Counted from the first letter of the stretch, positions 9,240 through 18,495 are shown. The stretch: 64,000 bases of DNA from Phycisphaerales bacterium (GCA_905339235.1 CAJPFG010000015.1:119190-183189), one strand, 5' to 3'. Translations and numbers: made by a program. The notes: generated by a model not told the origin, from the letters alone.

Positions 9240-10139
9240 TCAGCGCTGCCGATGCGAGTTGATAAGGTCCCCCAGCAAACCCAGCCCGAAAAACTGGATG
9301 CCCAGTAGAAAAAGAGAGATCGTGGTGATGTCGTGAATCTCGCCGAGAACTACCCTCGTCGCCACGGCCTGCACGATCGACAGGATCATCAGGAACACCG
9401 CCAAACCCCCGAACACCTGCAGCGGTCGGAAGTACATCGTCGTCCGCAGCACCAGCATGAAAAAGTTGATCGTGTCCTTGATCGGGTGAATCCCGCTGCT
9501 CCCGATCCGCTTGAAGTAGTCGATGGGGAGGTACGTCACGCTCAGCCGGTTGATGTGGTGTGCCATCGTAATGGTCGTCGTGAAACTGAACCCGTCGGGC
9601 AGCATGCTCCAGAACCGGTGCACGTTCTTCGCCCACATGACGCGCATTCCCGAGTTCACGTCCTTGATATCCGCCCGCGCCATCCAGCGGGCGTAGTTGA
9701 GCAGCGCCCACTTCGCCGGGCGGCGAGCCAGCGGGATATTCACGTTCTGACCCGTGCGGGCTCCCACCACCATGTCCGCGGCGTCGAGCCCGGCCACCAG
9801 GTCCGGGATGCGGGCGTGCGGGTACGTGCCGTCGGCGTCGGTGATGAGCAGGCGGTCGTACTTCGCGACCGAAATCCCACGCTTGAGCGAGAACCCGTAG
9901 CCGCGGTTGCCCTGGTTGTGCACGACGCGGAGCGCCGGATCGGCGCTTGCGAGATCGTCGAGGATCTTGTCCGACCCGTCGGTGCTGCCGTCGTTGACCA
10001 CGATGATCTCCCAGGCGCGGGGCTCGCGGGCGAGGATCTCGCGGACCTCGTGGATCGTGGAGGCGATGGCGCCGTGCTCGTTGTGGCAGGGAATGACGAC
10101 GGAAAGCCCAGGTTCGGAAGTGATGGGAGGTACGTTCAC
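9240..10139 (-). CDS. GT2 glycosyltransferase, dolichol-phosphate-mannose-synthase-like
   Basis: A family 2 glycosyltransferase of 299 aa that likely loads a nucleotide sugar onto polyprenyl phosphate. The catalytic domain begins LSVVIPCHNEHGAI. It has VNDGSTDGS (nucleotide binding), GNRGYGFSLKRG, and the DADGTYP metal-binding DxD block. The C-terminus carries two hydrophobic segments (FGGLAVFLMILSIV and ISLFLLGIQFFGLGLLG), as in DPM1/GtrB-type synthases. The GTG start overlaps the stop of the upstream methyltransferase by 4 bases, so they are probably translated together. Confidence 0.85.
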   Translation of the reverse strand: MNVPPITSEPGLSVVIPCHNEHGAIASTIHEVREILAREPRAWEIIVVNDGSTDGSDKILDDLASADPALRVVHNQGNRGYGFSLKRGISVAKYDRLLITDADGTYPHARIPDLVAGLDAADMVVGARTGQNVNIPLARRPAKWALLNYARWMARADIKDVNSGMRVMWAKNVHRFWSMLPDGFSFTTTITMAHHINRLSVTYLPIDYFKRIGSSGIHPIKDTINFFMLVLRTTMYFRPLQVFGGLAVFLMILSIVQAVATRVVLGEIHDITTISLFLLGIQFFGLGLLGDLINSHRQR

Positions 10140-10852
10140 GCCGCGCTCCGTTCACCGCACGTCGCCACCGCCCGGATGTAGAACCCCAGCACTCGCAAGG
10201 GCGTGCGCTCCAGCGGCCGCGTCACTCGCCCCCACCACGCCGGGCAGAGATTCGGAGTCGTAAGCCCCTCGATCCGTGTCGAGCATGTCGTGAAGCCGGT
10301 CTCGCGAATAAGCCCTCGCACATGCGCGGGCGAAAACTCCAGCACCATCCGCTCGTGCTTCTGGAGCAGGCCGAACAGGAACATGAGCGGGTTGTAGCGG
10401 TTGGGCTCGTACAGCACCACGGCGCGCCGGGCGATCCTCGCCATCTCGCGGACAGACCGTGCGCGATCCTCGGCCGTCAAATGGTGCAGCAGGTGGCTGG
10501 CGACCACCACGTCAAACGACTTGCCGGCGAACGGAAGGGCCATCGCGTCGCCGACGAGCTTCTCCTTCGCCGGGTTCGCGGCGATCATGGCCGGGGAATA
10601 ATCCACGCCGACCACCCGTTCGAATCGGGCCTCCAACGGCACCGTGAGAAACCCGTTGCCGCACCCCACGTCGAGCACCGAAGCACGGGCCGCATCGGCA
10701 ACCAGTGAGGCGATGAACTCCGCGCGGGGCTCGAACAGGGCTCGCACGGCCGGATGCGACGGAGATCGGCGCTCGCTCTGATCGTGCTCCCAGTGCTCGC
10801 GCTGGATGAGCGCCTGATCGCCGACCGGCGGGCTCTGGGTGGAGCGCGTCAT
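10136..10852 (-). CDS. Class I SAM-dependent methyltransferase
   Basis: About 238 aa with the Rossmann methyltransferase core: motif I VLDVGCGNGFL, the acidic end of strand 2 in VVGVDYSPAMIA, then DAMALPFAGKSFDVVVAS and HHLTAEDRARSVREMARI. It belongs to the Methyltransf_11/25 type. The substrate is not evident. Wedged between glycan genes, with 4-base overlaps on both sides, it likely acts on a lipid-linked sugar or a lipid. The ATG at 10852 overlaps the stop of the upstream gene (ATGA), which fixes the start against longer in-frame readings. Confidence 0.85.
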   Translation of the reverse strand: MTRSTQSPPVGDQALIQREHWEHDQSERRSPSHPAVRALFEPRAEFIASLVADAARASVLDVGCGNGFLTVPLEARFERVVGVDYSPAMIAANPAKEKLVGDAMALPFAGKSFDVVVASHLLHHLTAEDRARSVREMARIARRAVVLYEPNRYNPLMFLFGLLQKHERMVLEFSPAHVRGLIRETGFTTCSTRIEGLTTPNLCPAWWGRVTRPLERTPLRVLGFYIRAVATCGERSAA

Positions 10853-12537
10853 TCGCTCTCGCCCCACGGGCTGTGACCGGAGCCGCGGAAGTATTCCCGT
10901 CTCCACACACGAAACGCCCCCTCCTGCGGCAGCGATTCCCACGCCGCTTCCTGCCACGGACACAGCACCGACTCCTGGTACACGTTGCTGTTTGCGACGT
11001 AGATGCTCGTGCCGTCCGCACCGACCGCCAGCCGTCTGATCGGCGCCGAGGCGTCGATCCGGTCCGTGACGACCACGCGATCCTCTTTGAACTCAATCGT
11101 CCGCTCGAACTTGAACGGGGTGGTCGGCTTGCCGGTGATCAGGATTTTCTGAAGCAGCGACCGCGTCAGGTTCGCGTTGAAGCGCCCGATCGTCAGCAGT
11201 AGCCCGCGGAAAACCAGATTCTTGAACGGCGTCGGCAGGTTGTGCCGCCGCCGGCAAAGCACGGTCTTCACGCCGAACACGCCCGCTCGCGAATCTCCGG
11301 TGACCGGCGCTTCGGGCATCACAAGGTGCGAGACCACCGTCCGGCCGTCCACGAGGCTCGCCGTGAGCCCCGTGTCGGACGCGATCGGCCCCGCCTCGTC
11401 GAAAACCTTGATTGACCCGCCCTTGCCGAAGTTGGCCGCGGCGTGGTACGGGCGGGGCGATTGTTCTCCGCTCCACCGGACGGCCATCTTCGCGCCGGGC
11501 ATCCACACGGTGCGGGCTTCACGGCGGTCGTTCACGATCGGCGCGGGCCGGGCGGGGCAATAGTCGTCGTAGGCCTGAAGGAAGTCGTACACGTAATGCG
11601 CCGTCATGCGGTCGTCGTCGTTGATATACCGCTTGCCGCACGGGGCGCCCCGGAGGAACGCATCCGCGATCTGGCCGGCCTTGGGCGTGTGGCGGGCCAT
11701 CAGTTCGAAGCCGTGCGGGTAGAAGTGGAACGTGTTCCGGCTGCCGTATTCCCCGCCGTACGACCCGTCCGGATGCATGAAGTGCCATGCGAACTCGCAC
11801 GCCTTCACGAGCGGCGCGACCAGCGAAGTCTGGCCGCTCTTCTGCATGTACTTCGCGAGAAAATCGATCGTGCAGGTGTGGTAGCCCGGGTCGGCGCCTT
11901 CGTATTCCTGGAACCACCCTTCGTCCTTGTGCTGCCACTCCAGCGTGAGCGCCACTCGGTCTTCCGCAACGCGCCGATGCCGATCGTCCCCCGTGATCTT
12001 GAAGACGTTGTACGCCGCCAGCGCCGCGAACGCCTGATGGTTGGACAGCCGGCCCGTCTCGTTCTCGTGGCCCAGATGCGCCACACGCTTCGCGAAGAGG
12101 TCCACCACCGCCGGATCGTTCATGCCCAGGAGTTGGTACGCCTCGGCCGCGGCGTACAGGCTGAACACCAGCGCGCCCATCGCCCGCTCGAACGGAAAAT
12201 AGTCGTCCGTCGTCCCGTCGCGATGCGAAGCCTTGATGAGGTACCGCACCCCGGCCCGAGCAAGTTCACCGACCCGCGCCACGCCGAAGTACCGGTTCCC
12301 CGGGTACTTCCGCGTGAACACCAGCGCCAGCGGCAGCATCATCTCCTGCGACATCCCGCACGGAAAATCCATCGTGCGGTAGTGCCAGTACGCCCGGTCA
12401 AAGCAACCGTACGTCCGGCTGAACGGGTTGCGGTCCACCAGTTGCAGCAGCCGCGGGATGTAGGGCAGCGCGATCTGCGCGTACGTGTCCCGCATCGAGG
12501 GCGTCGTCGAAGCCGGTGGCGTGGTGATCGCGGTCAT
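10849..12537 (-). CDS. Putative alpha-toroid polysaccharide-active enzyme
   Basis: An about 562-aa protein with no clear signal peptide. The first 330 residues are helical with repeated aromatic, His and Glu-rich segments: FDRAYWHYRTMDFPCGMSQE, RLSNHQAFAALAAYNVF, DEGWFQEYEGADPGYHTCTI and HPDGSYGGEYGSRNTFHFYP. This is the look of an (alpha/alpha) toroid of heparinase II/III or related lyases. The C-terminal part (FKFERTIEFKEDRVVVTDRI) looks like a beta-sandwich, also as in those lyases. I cannot assign a substrate. Its operon with a methyltransferase and two glycosyltransferases suggests synthesis or trimming of a surface glycan. Confidence 0.6.
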   Translation of the reverse strand: MTAITTPPASTTPSMRDTYAQIALPYIPRLLQLVDRNPFSRTYGCFDRAYWHYRTMDFPCGMSQEMMLPLALVFTRKYPGNRYFGVARVGELARAGVRYLIKASHRDGTTDDYFPFERAMGALVFSLYAAAEAYQLLGMNDPAVVDLFAKRVAHLGHENETGRLSNHQAFAALAAYNVFKITGDDRHRRVAEDRVALTLEWQHKDEGWFQEYEGADPGYHTCTIDFLAKYMQKSGQTSLVAPLVKACEFAWHFMHPDGSYGGEYGSRNTFHFYPHGFELMARHTPKAGQIADAFLRGAPCGKRYINDDDRMTAHYVYDFLQAYDDYCPARPAPIVNDRREARTVWMPGAKMAVRWSGEQSPRPYHAAANFGKGGSIKVFDEAGPIASDTGLTASLVDGRTVVSHLVMPEAPVTGDSRAGVFGVKTVLCRRRHNLPTPFKNLVFRGLLLTIGRFNANLTRSLLQKILITGKPTTPFKFERTIEFKEDRVVVTDRIDASAPIRRLAVGADGTSIYVANSNVYQESVLCPWQEAAWESLPQEGAFRVWRREYFRGSGHSPWGESE

Positions 12538-12590
12538 GCGAAGGGCCCAATAGTACGCGGAAGACTCCGAAAGGCACGCCCTCGCAGGCG

Positions 12591-13523
12591 TCAGGCCGCG
12601 AAAAGTGCATCGACAAACGCCTCGGGGTCGAACGGCTCCACATCCTCCGGCGTCTCGCCGGTTCCCACAAACTTCACCGGGATGCTCGTCGCCTCGCGGA
12701 TCGCAATCACGATCCCGCCCTTCGCGGTGCCGTCGAGTTTCGCGAGGAACACCCCCGTCACCCCCGCCGCCTTCGAAAACTCCTCCGCCTGCCTCAGCGC
12801 GTTCTGCCCGCTCGTCGCGTCCAGCACCAGCAGCACCTCGTGCGGGGCGCCGGGAATCTGCTTCGACACCACGCTCACGATTTTCGACAACTGCCGCATC
12901 AGCGGATCCTGCGTCTGCAGCCGTCCCGCCGTGTCGAGAATGAGCACATCCACTCCCCGCGATTTCGCCGCGGCACAAGCGTCGAACGCCACCGCCGCCG
13001 GGTCGCCCCCCTGCTGCCCCTTCACCACCTGCACACCCAGCCGCCCCGCCCACGTCTCCAGTTGCGCCACCGCCCCCGCCCTGAACGTATCGCACGCTCC
13101 CAGAAGCACCGTCTTGCCCTGCGACTGGAGCAGCCGTGTGAGTTTGGAAATCGACGTGGTCTTCCCCACCCCGTTGACCCCCGTCATGATGATGACCGCC
13201 GGCTTTCCCGCTCCAAGCCGCAGCGAACGGTCCGCGGCCGGCCACAGCGCCTTGAGTTCCGCCTTGAGATAACTCAAAACCTGGTCACCAGTTTCGATCT
13301 TCCCGGCCTTGAAATCCGCGCGGATCGAGCCGATCAACTTCGCCGTGGTCTTGGGGCCCGCATCGGCCTGAAGAAGCCGCGTCTGGATCTCATCAATGAG
13401 CGCATCGTCCAGCCGCCGGCCCGTGAGCAGCGACCGCAGCCCTCGCGCGCCCGTCACGAGCGCCTCTCGGGTCTTGTGCAGGCCCTTGGTCAGCGTACCG
13501 AGAATGGACTTGAAGAACGCCAT
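12591..13523 (-). CDS. ftsY: Signal recognition particle receptor FtsY
   Basis: FtsY docks SRP-ribosome complexes at the membrane for co-translational insertion. The 310-aa protein is an NG-domain form with almost no acidic A domain. The N domain covers residues 5-95. The G domain has the P-loop GVNGVGKTT at 115-123, DTFRAGA, DTAGRL at 197-202, and KLDGTAKGG with GTGETPEDV near the end. The G-I-V-I-A-I strand then leads into FDPEAFVDALF. The nusB gene lies 16 bases upstream on the same strand. Confidence 0.95.
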   Translation of the reverse strand: MAFFKSILGTLTKGLHKTREALVTGARGLRSLLTGRRLDDALIDEIQTRLLQADAGPKTTAKLIGSIRADFKAGKIETGDQVLSYLKAELKALWPAADRSLRLGAGKPAVIIMTGVNGVGKTTSISKLTRLLQSQGKTVLLGACDTFRAGAVAQLETWAGRLGVQVVKGQQGGDPAAVAFDACAAAKSRGVDVLILDTAGRLQTQDPLMRQLSKIVSVVSKQIPGAPHEVLLVLDATSGQNALRQAEEFSKAAGVTGVFLAKLDGTAKGGIVIAIREATSIPVKFVGTGETPEDVEPFDPEAFVDALFAA

Positions 13524-13539
13524 GCGACAGCGAACAGGC

Positions 13540-14082
13540 CTACTCCTTGACCTCCTCGGGGCACAGCCGCTTCAACACCCGGTCCAGCAGCGCGTTGATG
13601 AACGCCGGCGATTTTTCCGTGCTGAAGTGCTTCGCCAGTTCGACCGCCTCGCTCACCACCACCCGCACAGGGGCCAGGCCCGCCGACATCTCGTAGTGCG
13701 CCAACCGCAAAATCGCCCGATCCACCGCGGCCTGCCTATGCGCCGGCCAGTCGGGCGCCAGCGTCTGAAACTCGGCATCGGCCTCGGCCCGGTGCTCGTA
13801 CGCACCATGCACCAGCGTCGCGATCCGCTCGAGAATAACCGGTCCCAACCCTTCCACCCCCGCCAGCAGTTCGCGAACCCGCCCGACGTCGCCCGAGCCC
13901 GCATCGACCTCGTACAGCACCTGAAACGCCAGCCGGCGCGCCGCGATGTGGAACGCACGCTCCCGCTCCGCAGGCGAGATCGACGCGAGTTCCTTTTCCG
14001 TATCCAAGTGCTGCTCGCGGATGCCCGGCGGCTGCAGCAAAGCCTCAAACGCCAAACGGTGAATGGGGTCGGCGCCGCTCAT
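13540..14082 (-). CDS. nusB: Transcription antitermination factor NusB
   Basis: An RNA-binding, all-helical factor of rRNA antitermination complexes that binds boxA RNA with NusE (S10). The 180-aa protein has the NusB pattern ARRLAFQVLYEVDAG, then a second half with VDRAILRLAHYEM, VRVVVSEAVELAKHFSTEKSPAFINALLDRV. About 45 extra residues precede the conserved core (residues 1-47, MSGADPIHRLAFEALLQPPG onwards). The start overlaps the ribH stop by 4 bases, and ribH-nusB is a common bacterial gene pair. Confidence 0.93.
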   Translation of the reverse strand: MSGADPIHRLAFEALLQPPGIREQHLDTEKELASISPAERERAFHIAARRLAFQVLYEVDAGSGDVGRVRELLAGVEGLGPVILERIATLVHGAYEHRAEADAEFQTLAPDWPAHRQAAVDRAILRLAHYEMSAGLAPVRVVVSEAVELAKHFSTEKSPAFINALLDRVLKRLCPEEVKE

Positions 14083-14603
14083 CGACGCCTCCGCGCGGCC
14101 TTGTCGGGCCGTTTCGTGGGGCCTCCCCCCGACTCCTCGCCCAACCCCCGGATCGAATCGATCGTGTCCAGCAATGCTCCCATCGCCTCCTGCCCCTTAT
14201 TCCCCTGCCTGCCCCCGGCGCGTTCCATCGCCTGCCGGCTCGTATTCGTCGTCAGCACCCCCAGCGACACCGGCACGCCCGTATGCAGCGTGACGCCCAC
14301 AAGCCCCGATGCCACCGCGTCCGCCAGGACCCGGTCGTGCGCCGTTTCACCCTTGATGATGCACCCCAGCGCCAGCACACCCTCCACCGGCAGCGTCAGC
14401 GCTGCCGCGAACGCCAGCGCCGGCAGTTCGAATGATCCCGGAGCGTTCACCACGTGCAAATCCCGCGCCGTCCCCCCTCGCGCGGAATACTCCGCGCGGG
14501 CCCCGTCGAGAAGGCGGTCGGTCACGCTCGCGTTGTAGCGACTGACGACAATCGCGACGGCAGGCACGCCCGCGGGCTTTCTGGAAACTCGACGCTTGGC
14601 CAT
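14079..14603 (-). CDS. ribH: 6,7-dimethyl-8-ribityllumazine synthase
   Basis: Condenses 5-amino-6-ribitylaminouracil with dihydroxybutanone phosphate in riboflavin synthesis. The 174 aa include VVSRYNASVTDRLLDGA, VNAPGSFELPALA, LALGCIIKGETAHDRVLADAV (active-site His in GETAHD) and PVSLGVLTTNTSRQAMERAG. A basic C-terminal tail (about residues 155-174) is longer than usual. It sits upstream of nusB with a 4-base overlap (ATGA). Confidence 0.94.
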   Translation of the reverse strand: MAKRRVSRKPAGVPAVAIVVSRYNASVTDRLLDGARAEYSARGGTARDLHVVNAPGSFELPALAFAAALTLPVEGVLALGCIIKGETAHDRVLADAVASGLVGVTLHTGVPVSLGVLTTNTSRQAMERAGGRQGNKGQEAMGALLDTIDSIRGLGEESGGGPTKRPDKAARRRR

Positions 14604-14646
14604 GGGAGGCGGATGGTAGCGTCCAGACCGGCGAATGTCCGCCCGT

Positions 14647-15510
14647 CTAGAAGAGCCTGAAGGCGTAAAACACCGCCGTGAACGCCAGGTCCGCGATCAC
14701 GATCGCCACGATGCACTGAACCACCGTCCCGGTCGTCGCACGCCCCACGCCCGCAGCGCCCCCCGTCACCCGCAGCCCGTTCACGCACGCGATCAGTCCG
14801 ATCAACAGCCCGAACACCGTTCCCTTGCTCACGCCCGTCAAAAAGTCCACCAACTTCGCCTGGTCCAGCATGTTGTTCACAAACGTGGTGTAGGGGATTT
14901 CAAGGGCCGTCACCGCAATCCCCAGCGCCGCGATCACCGCCACCACGTCCGCCAGCACCGCCAGCACCGTCATGCTGAACACCGACGCGAACACCCGCGG
15001 CACCACCAGAAACCGCACCGGGTCCAGCGCGTGGGCCTCCAGCGCCTCAACCTCCTCGCTCACCACCATCGTTCCGATCTCCGCCGCGATCGATGCGCCC
15101 GCGAACCCCGTCAGCACGATCGCCCCGATCAACGGCCCCAACTCCCGAAGCACCGCGATCGCGATGATGTTCGCCACCAGTTCCTTCTGCCCGAACTGGT
15201 CCAGCGGCGGCGACAACTGGAACGCCAGGATCAGCCCCACGCACCCCGACACCAGCGAGACGATGAACACCGACCGCACCCCGATCCGCACCATCTGCGT
15301 GATGATCGCCGGCCGCCCCAGCCGAACCCGCTTGTCCCACGCCGCCCGCCACGACCACGAAATCGTCGTCACCATCAGGAACAACGACGCCCCCACCTGG
15401 TCCAGCATCGCCAGCGTGCGCCGCCCCAGAAACTCCAGCGGCGCCGTCAGCGCACGCACAACCGGCGAACGCGGCGGCGGGGGCGGGGATTGCTCTGATG
15501 GTGGTGCCAT
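14647..15510 (-). CDS. mlaE: MlaE/YrbE-type ABC permease
   Basis: A 287-aa integral membrane permease of the MlaE (DUF140) family, the membrane subunit of phospholipid ABC transporters that keep outer-membrane lipid asymmetry. Five or so helices are visible. The hallmark stretch is LGPLIGAIVLTGFAGASIAAEIGTM, followed by VSEEVEALEAHALDPVRFLVVPR and GCVGLILAFQ earlier. The N-terminus is Pro-rich. No MlaF ATPase or MlaD lipid-binding gene is adjacent. A STAS protein lies 6 bases upstream. In the Mla system the STAS protein MlaB binds the ATPase, so that neighbour could be MlaB or an anti-sigma partner. Confidence 0.88.
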   Translation of the reverse strand: MAPPSEQSPPPPPRSPVVRALTAPLEFLGRRTLAMLDQVGASLFLMVTTISWSWRAAWDKRVRLGRPAIITQMVRIGVRSVFIVSLVSGCVGLILAFQLSPPLDQFGQKELVANIIAIAVLRELGPLIGAIVLTGFAGASIAAEIGTMVVSEEVEALEAHALDPVRFLVVPRVFASVFSMTVLAVLADVVAVIAALGIAVTALEIPYTTFVNNMLDQAKLVDFLTGVSKGTVFGLLIGLIACVNGLRVTGGAAGVGRATTGTVVQCIVAIVIADLAFTAVFYAFRLF

Positions 15511-15516
15511 GCGAAA

Positions 15517-15867
15517 CTACGGCGCCAGCGCCGCATCAAGGTCCGGCACGATCCGGAACACCGTGTGCAGCCGCGCGATCTCGAACACCGCCCGCACGCG
15601 CTCGGTCATCCCCGCCAGCGTCAGCGGGATCTGGCTCTTCTTGGAGATCTGCAGCGCCTCCACCAGCGTCGCCAGCCCCGGCGTCGCCATGTAGTCCACG
15701 CCCGACAACTCCACGATCAGCCCCTTGGGCTTCTTGTCGTACGCCTCGCGGATCACGTTCCGCAGCGTCGGCGCCTCGTGATAGCCGATGTCGCCTTTCG
15801 CCGACACGACCACCTGCCCCGAAGGAAGTTGTTTCAGCGTGACCGCGATTGGCGTTGGATCGGGCAT
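15517..15867 (-). CDS. STAS-domain protein (anti-sigma antagonist or MlaB-like)
   Basis: 116 aa, a single STAS domain. The strand VVSAKGDIGYHEAPTLRNVI and the switch segment IVELSGVDYMATPGLATLVEAL are typical of SpoIIAA/RsbV. The position usually held by the phosphorylated Ser is Thr62 in YMATPGLA. Upstream is an RsbW-like kinase, which argues for a partner-switching antagonist that frees a sigma factor or other target. Downstream is MlaE, which would fit MlaB. Context cannot decide. Confidence 0.85.
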   Translation of the reverse strand: MPDPTPIAVTLKQLPSGQVVVSAKGDIGYHEAPTLRNVIREAYDKKPKGLIVELSGVDYMATPGLATLVEALQISKKSQIPLTLAGMTERVRAVFEIARLHTVFRIVPDLDAALAP

Positions 15868-15874
15868 GGTTCTC

Positions 15875-16390
15875 TCAGGTTGAGGGTGGAGGTGGAGGAG
15901 GCTGGGGCGCGGGCTGATGCGGAACGCAGTTGCACGCCGCGTCGCACGCCTTCGCGGGCGAACTCAACAGTTTCGTCAAGGTCAGGCGCATCCCCGCGTG
16001 ATCGCGCCGTTCGTACACCGCGTTATCCATCACTTCTCGGATGATGTGCACGCCCAGCCCCCCCGGCCGCACATCATCCAGATCGCGTCCTTTGATTTCC
16101 CCGGGATCGACCTGCCGCGCCTCATCCTCGATCACGATCCGCACGCCCGGCCCCCGCGCCGCATCCTGCGTCGGCGTCAACTCGATCCAGATCGGCCGGT
16201 CCGCCACGCCCGCGTACCCGTGCTTGATGATGTTCGATACCGCCTCGTCCACCGCCAGCGCGATCTGCGAGCACTGCGCCTCCGCAAACCCCAGTTGCCG
16301 CGCGCTGACCGCCACCAACTCCCGGATCGCGCAGAGATACCGCGGGTTGCTCACCACCTGCAAGCGAAGATCGGCGGTTACAGGCGTCAT
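15875..16390 (-). CDS. RsbW-like anti-sigma serine kinase (HATPase_c)
   Basis: 171 aa with a GHKL ATPase domain of the RsbW/SpoIIAB kind. The N-box is DEAVSNIIKHGY, then IVIEDEARQVDP, and the glycine box RPGGLGVHIIREVMDNAVYERR. Such proteins bind a sigma factor or phosphorylate a STAS antagonist; the STAS gene starts 7 bases downstream. The C-terminus ends in a Cys-containing and Pro-rich tail (residues 145-171). The ATG at 16390 overlaps the upstream stop by 4 bases. No sigma factor gene is next to it, so its target is unknown. Confidence 0.87.
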   Translation of the reverse strand: MTPVTADLRLQVVSNPRYLCAIRELVAVSARQLGFAEAQCSQIALAVDEAVSNIIKHGYAGVADRPIWIELTPTQDAARGPGVRIVIEDEARQVDPGEIKGRDLDDVRPGGLGVHIIREVMDNAVYERRDHAGMRLTLTKLLSSPAKACDAACNCVPHQPAPQPPPPPPST

Positions 16391-16761
16391 CCGGGGGGGT
16401 TCTCTCCTGGTGGGACGGGGTGGGGAGGATGGGCCCGCACCCACTCCACCCAGCGAACCACGGCCGGTTCCCGCTGGTCCGGGCCCGCCGCGGGATCGTA
16501 CCCGAGCCTCTCGCCCGTCATCCGCTCCAGCGCCTGGATCGCCAGCAGCCGCGTCGCCGGGTCATCGCTGTCCAGCATCCGCACCAGATCGGAAATCTTC
16601 GACCGATCCTCCTCCGCCGCGGCCTTCACGATCGCCGAGTTCCGCGCCGCCGGCTCCGCCGAGTTGAAATCCGCCACGATCGCCGGTCCGCACGAAGCCA
16701 ACCCCGCGGCCAGCCCGGCCGACGCCCCCGCCGCGAAAATGCTCCGACAGACTCTCACCAT
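16387..16761 (-). CDS. Small HEAT-repeat-like lipoprotein
   Basis: 124 aa. An N-terminal signal peptide ends in a lipobox (GLASC, Cys24), so it is likely a lipoprotein. The mature part has one or two HEAT-like helices: EPAARNSAIVKAAAEEDRSKISDLVRMLDSDDPATRLLAIQALERMTG. The C-terminus is Pro-rich. Its stop overlaps the start of the RsbW-like gene by 4 bases. It could be a membrane sensor or anchor for that switch, but this is only inferred from position. Confidence 0.75.
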   Translation of the reverse strand: MVRVCRSIFAAGASAGLAAGLASCGPAIVADFNSAEPAARNSAIVKAAAEEDRSKISDLVRMLDSDDPATRLLAIQALERMTGERLGYDPAAGPDQREPAVVRWVEWVRAHPPHPVPPGENPPG

Positions 16762-16830
16762 GCCAGTCTATCGCCCCATCCCCCCACCCGCCCAACCCTT
16801 GTCGCTTCCCCTCCCCTTCCCCATCCCGCT

Positions 16831-16868
16831 CCCCCTCCGTGCCCCTCGGTGCTCTCCGTGTTTATTCC
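16831..16868. repeat. Half copy of the dispersed purine/pyrimidine repeat
   Basis: Blocks CCTCCGTGCCCCTCGG and CTCTCCGTGTTTATTCC match the right arm of the repeat at 25887-25920 (CCTCCGTGCCCCCCGTG, ACTCCGTGTGAAT). No matching left arm is visible. It lies in the guaA leader. Confidence 0.45.
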
Positions 16869-16926
16869 CCCCCGAGAACCGACATCCGCCGCCCGCTAGA
16901 ATCTTGATTCCCCCCGAGGGTCCCAA

Positions 16927-18495
16927 ATGCCTCCCACTGCCTCCCAGAACGGCCGTGAAGTGGTTCCCATTCTCGATTTCGGCGGCCAGACCGCGCAACT
17001 CATCGCCCGGCGTGTCCGCGATGTCGGCGTCTTCTCCCTCCTCGTCCGCCCCGACATCTCCGCGCGCGATCTCCGCGCCATGAACCCCAAGGGCATCATC
17101 CTCTCCGGCGGCCCCAAGAGCGTCTACGAGCCCGGCGCCCCCCACTGCGATCCCGCCATCTTCGATCTCGGCGTCCCCGTCCTGGGCATCTGCTACGGCC
17201 TGCAACTCGCCGCGCACCTCTGGGGCGGCAAGGTCGCCGCCCATTCCCGCCGCGAGTTCGGCCGCGCCCAACTCCACGTCGAATCCCCCAACGAACTCTT
17301 CCAGGGCATCCCCGACCGCACCACCGTCTGGATGTCCCATGGCGATCAGATTACCGACGCCGCCTCCTTCTTCTCGCCCCTCGCCAGCACGCCCACCTGC
17401 GAACTCGCGGCCGTGAAGGCCCGCACCCGCCCCTTCTACGGCGTCCAGTTCCACCCCGAAGTCACCCACACCCCCCACGGCATCGACCTTCTTCGCAACT
17501 TCGTCTTCGAGATCTGCAAGTGCGAGGGCTCGTGGAAGATGTCCGACTTCGCCGAGCGGGCCGCGGCCCAGGTCCGCGAGTCCGTCGGCGATGCCCACGT
17601 CATCTGCGGCCTCTCGGGCGGGGTCGATTCCGCCGTCACCGCGGCCCTCCTCCAGAAAGCCATCGGCCGCCAACTCCACTGCGTCTTCGTCGATACCGGC
17701 CTGCTCCGCAAGGGCGAGCGCACGCTCGTCGAGACCACCTTCCGCGACCACTTCAAGATCGACCTCCACGTCGTGGATGCCGAGAAGGATTTCCTCGCCG
17801 ACCTCGCGGGCGTCACCGACCCCCAGCAGAAGCGCCTCAAGATCGGCCACCGCTTCATCGAGGTCTTCAAGCACAAAGCCAAATCCATCCCCGGCGCCAC
17901 CCCCACCTGCCTCGCCCAGGGCACGCTCTACCCCGACGTCATCGAGTCCGGGCACGGCCACAGCGGCCAATCCGCGGGCATCAAACTCCACCACAACGTC
18001 GGCGGCCTCCCCGCCGAACTCGGCTTCACGCTCGTCGAGCCCCTCCGCGAACTCTTCAAGGACGAGGTCCGCAAGTTGGGCGCGGTCCTGGGCCTGCCCG
18101 ACCAGATCGTCTGGCGTCACCCCTTCCCCGGCCCCGGCCTCGCGGTGCGAGTGCTGGGTGAAGTCACCAAGCCCAAACTTGACGTATTGCGCCAGGCCGA
18201 CGAGATCCTCCTCGAAGAGATCGTCGCGGCCAATCTCTACCGCAGCACCAGCCAGGTCTTCGCCGTCCTGCTGCCGGTGCAGAGCGTGGGGGTCATGGGC
18301 GACGGCCGCACCTACGAGAGCACCATCGCCCTGCGGGCCGTGGAAACCGAAGACTTCATGACGGCGGACTGGGCCAAGATCCCCTACGACATCCTCGGCC
18401 GCATCAGCAACCGCATCATCAACGAGGTGCGGGGGGTGAACCGGGTGGTGTACGACATTTCCTCGAAGCCGCCCGCGACGATTGAGTGGGAGTGA
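16927..18495 (+). CDS. guaA: GMP synthase (glutamine-hydrolysing)
   Basis: Converts XMP to GMP using glutamine and ATP. 522 aa in three parts. The class I amidotransferase has the nucleophile Cys89 in GICYGLQLA and the His-Glu of FHPEVTHT. The ATP pyrophosphatase has P-loop [11 protein letters not shown]. The C-terminal dimerisation domain has [14 protein letters not shown] and ends PPATIEWE. Length and motifs are normal. The leader has a TAGAAT -10-like hexamer near 16895. The gene's 3' end is a known insertion site for genomic islands, and a foreign-looking cassette begins 60 bases downstream. Confidence 0.96.
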   Translation: MPPTASQNGREVVPILDFGGQTAQLIARRVRDVGVFSLLVRPDISARDLRAMNPKGIILSGGPKSVYEPGAPHCDPAIFDLGVPVLGICYGLQLAAHLWGGKVAAHSRREFGRAQLHVESPNELFQGIPDRTTVWMSHGDQITDAASFFSPLASTPTCELAAVKARTRPFYGVQFHPEVTHTPHGIDLLRNFVFEICKCEGSWKMSDFAERAAAQVRESVGDAHVICGLSGGVDSAVTAALLQKAIGRQLHCVFVDTGLLRKGERTLVETTFRDHFKIDLHVVDAEKDFLADLAGVTDPQQKRLKIGHRFIEVFKHKAKSIPGATPTCLAQGTLYPDVIESGHGHSGQSAGIKLHHNVGGLPAELGFTLVEPLRELFKDEVRKLGAVLGLPDQIVWRHPFPGPGLAVRVLGEVTKPKLDVLRQADEILLEEIVAANLYRSTSQVFAVLLPVQSVGVMGDGRTYESTIALRAVETEDFMTADWAKIPYDILGRISNRIINEVRGVNRVVYDISSKPPATIEWE

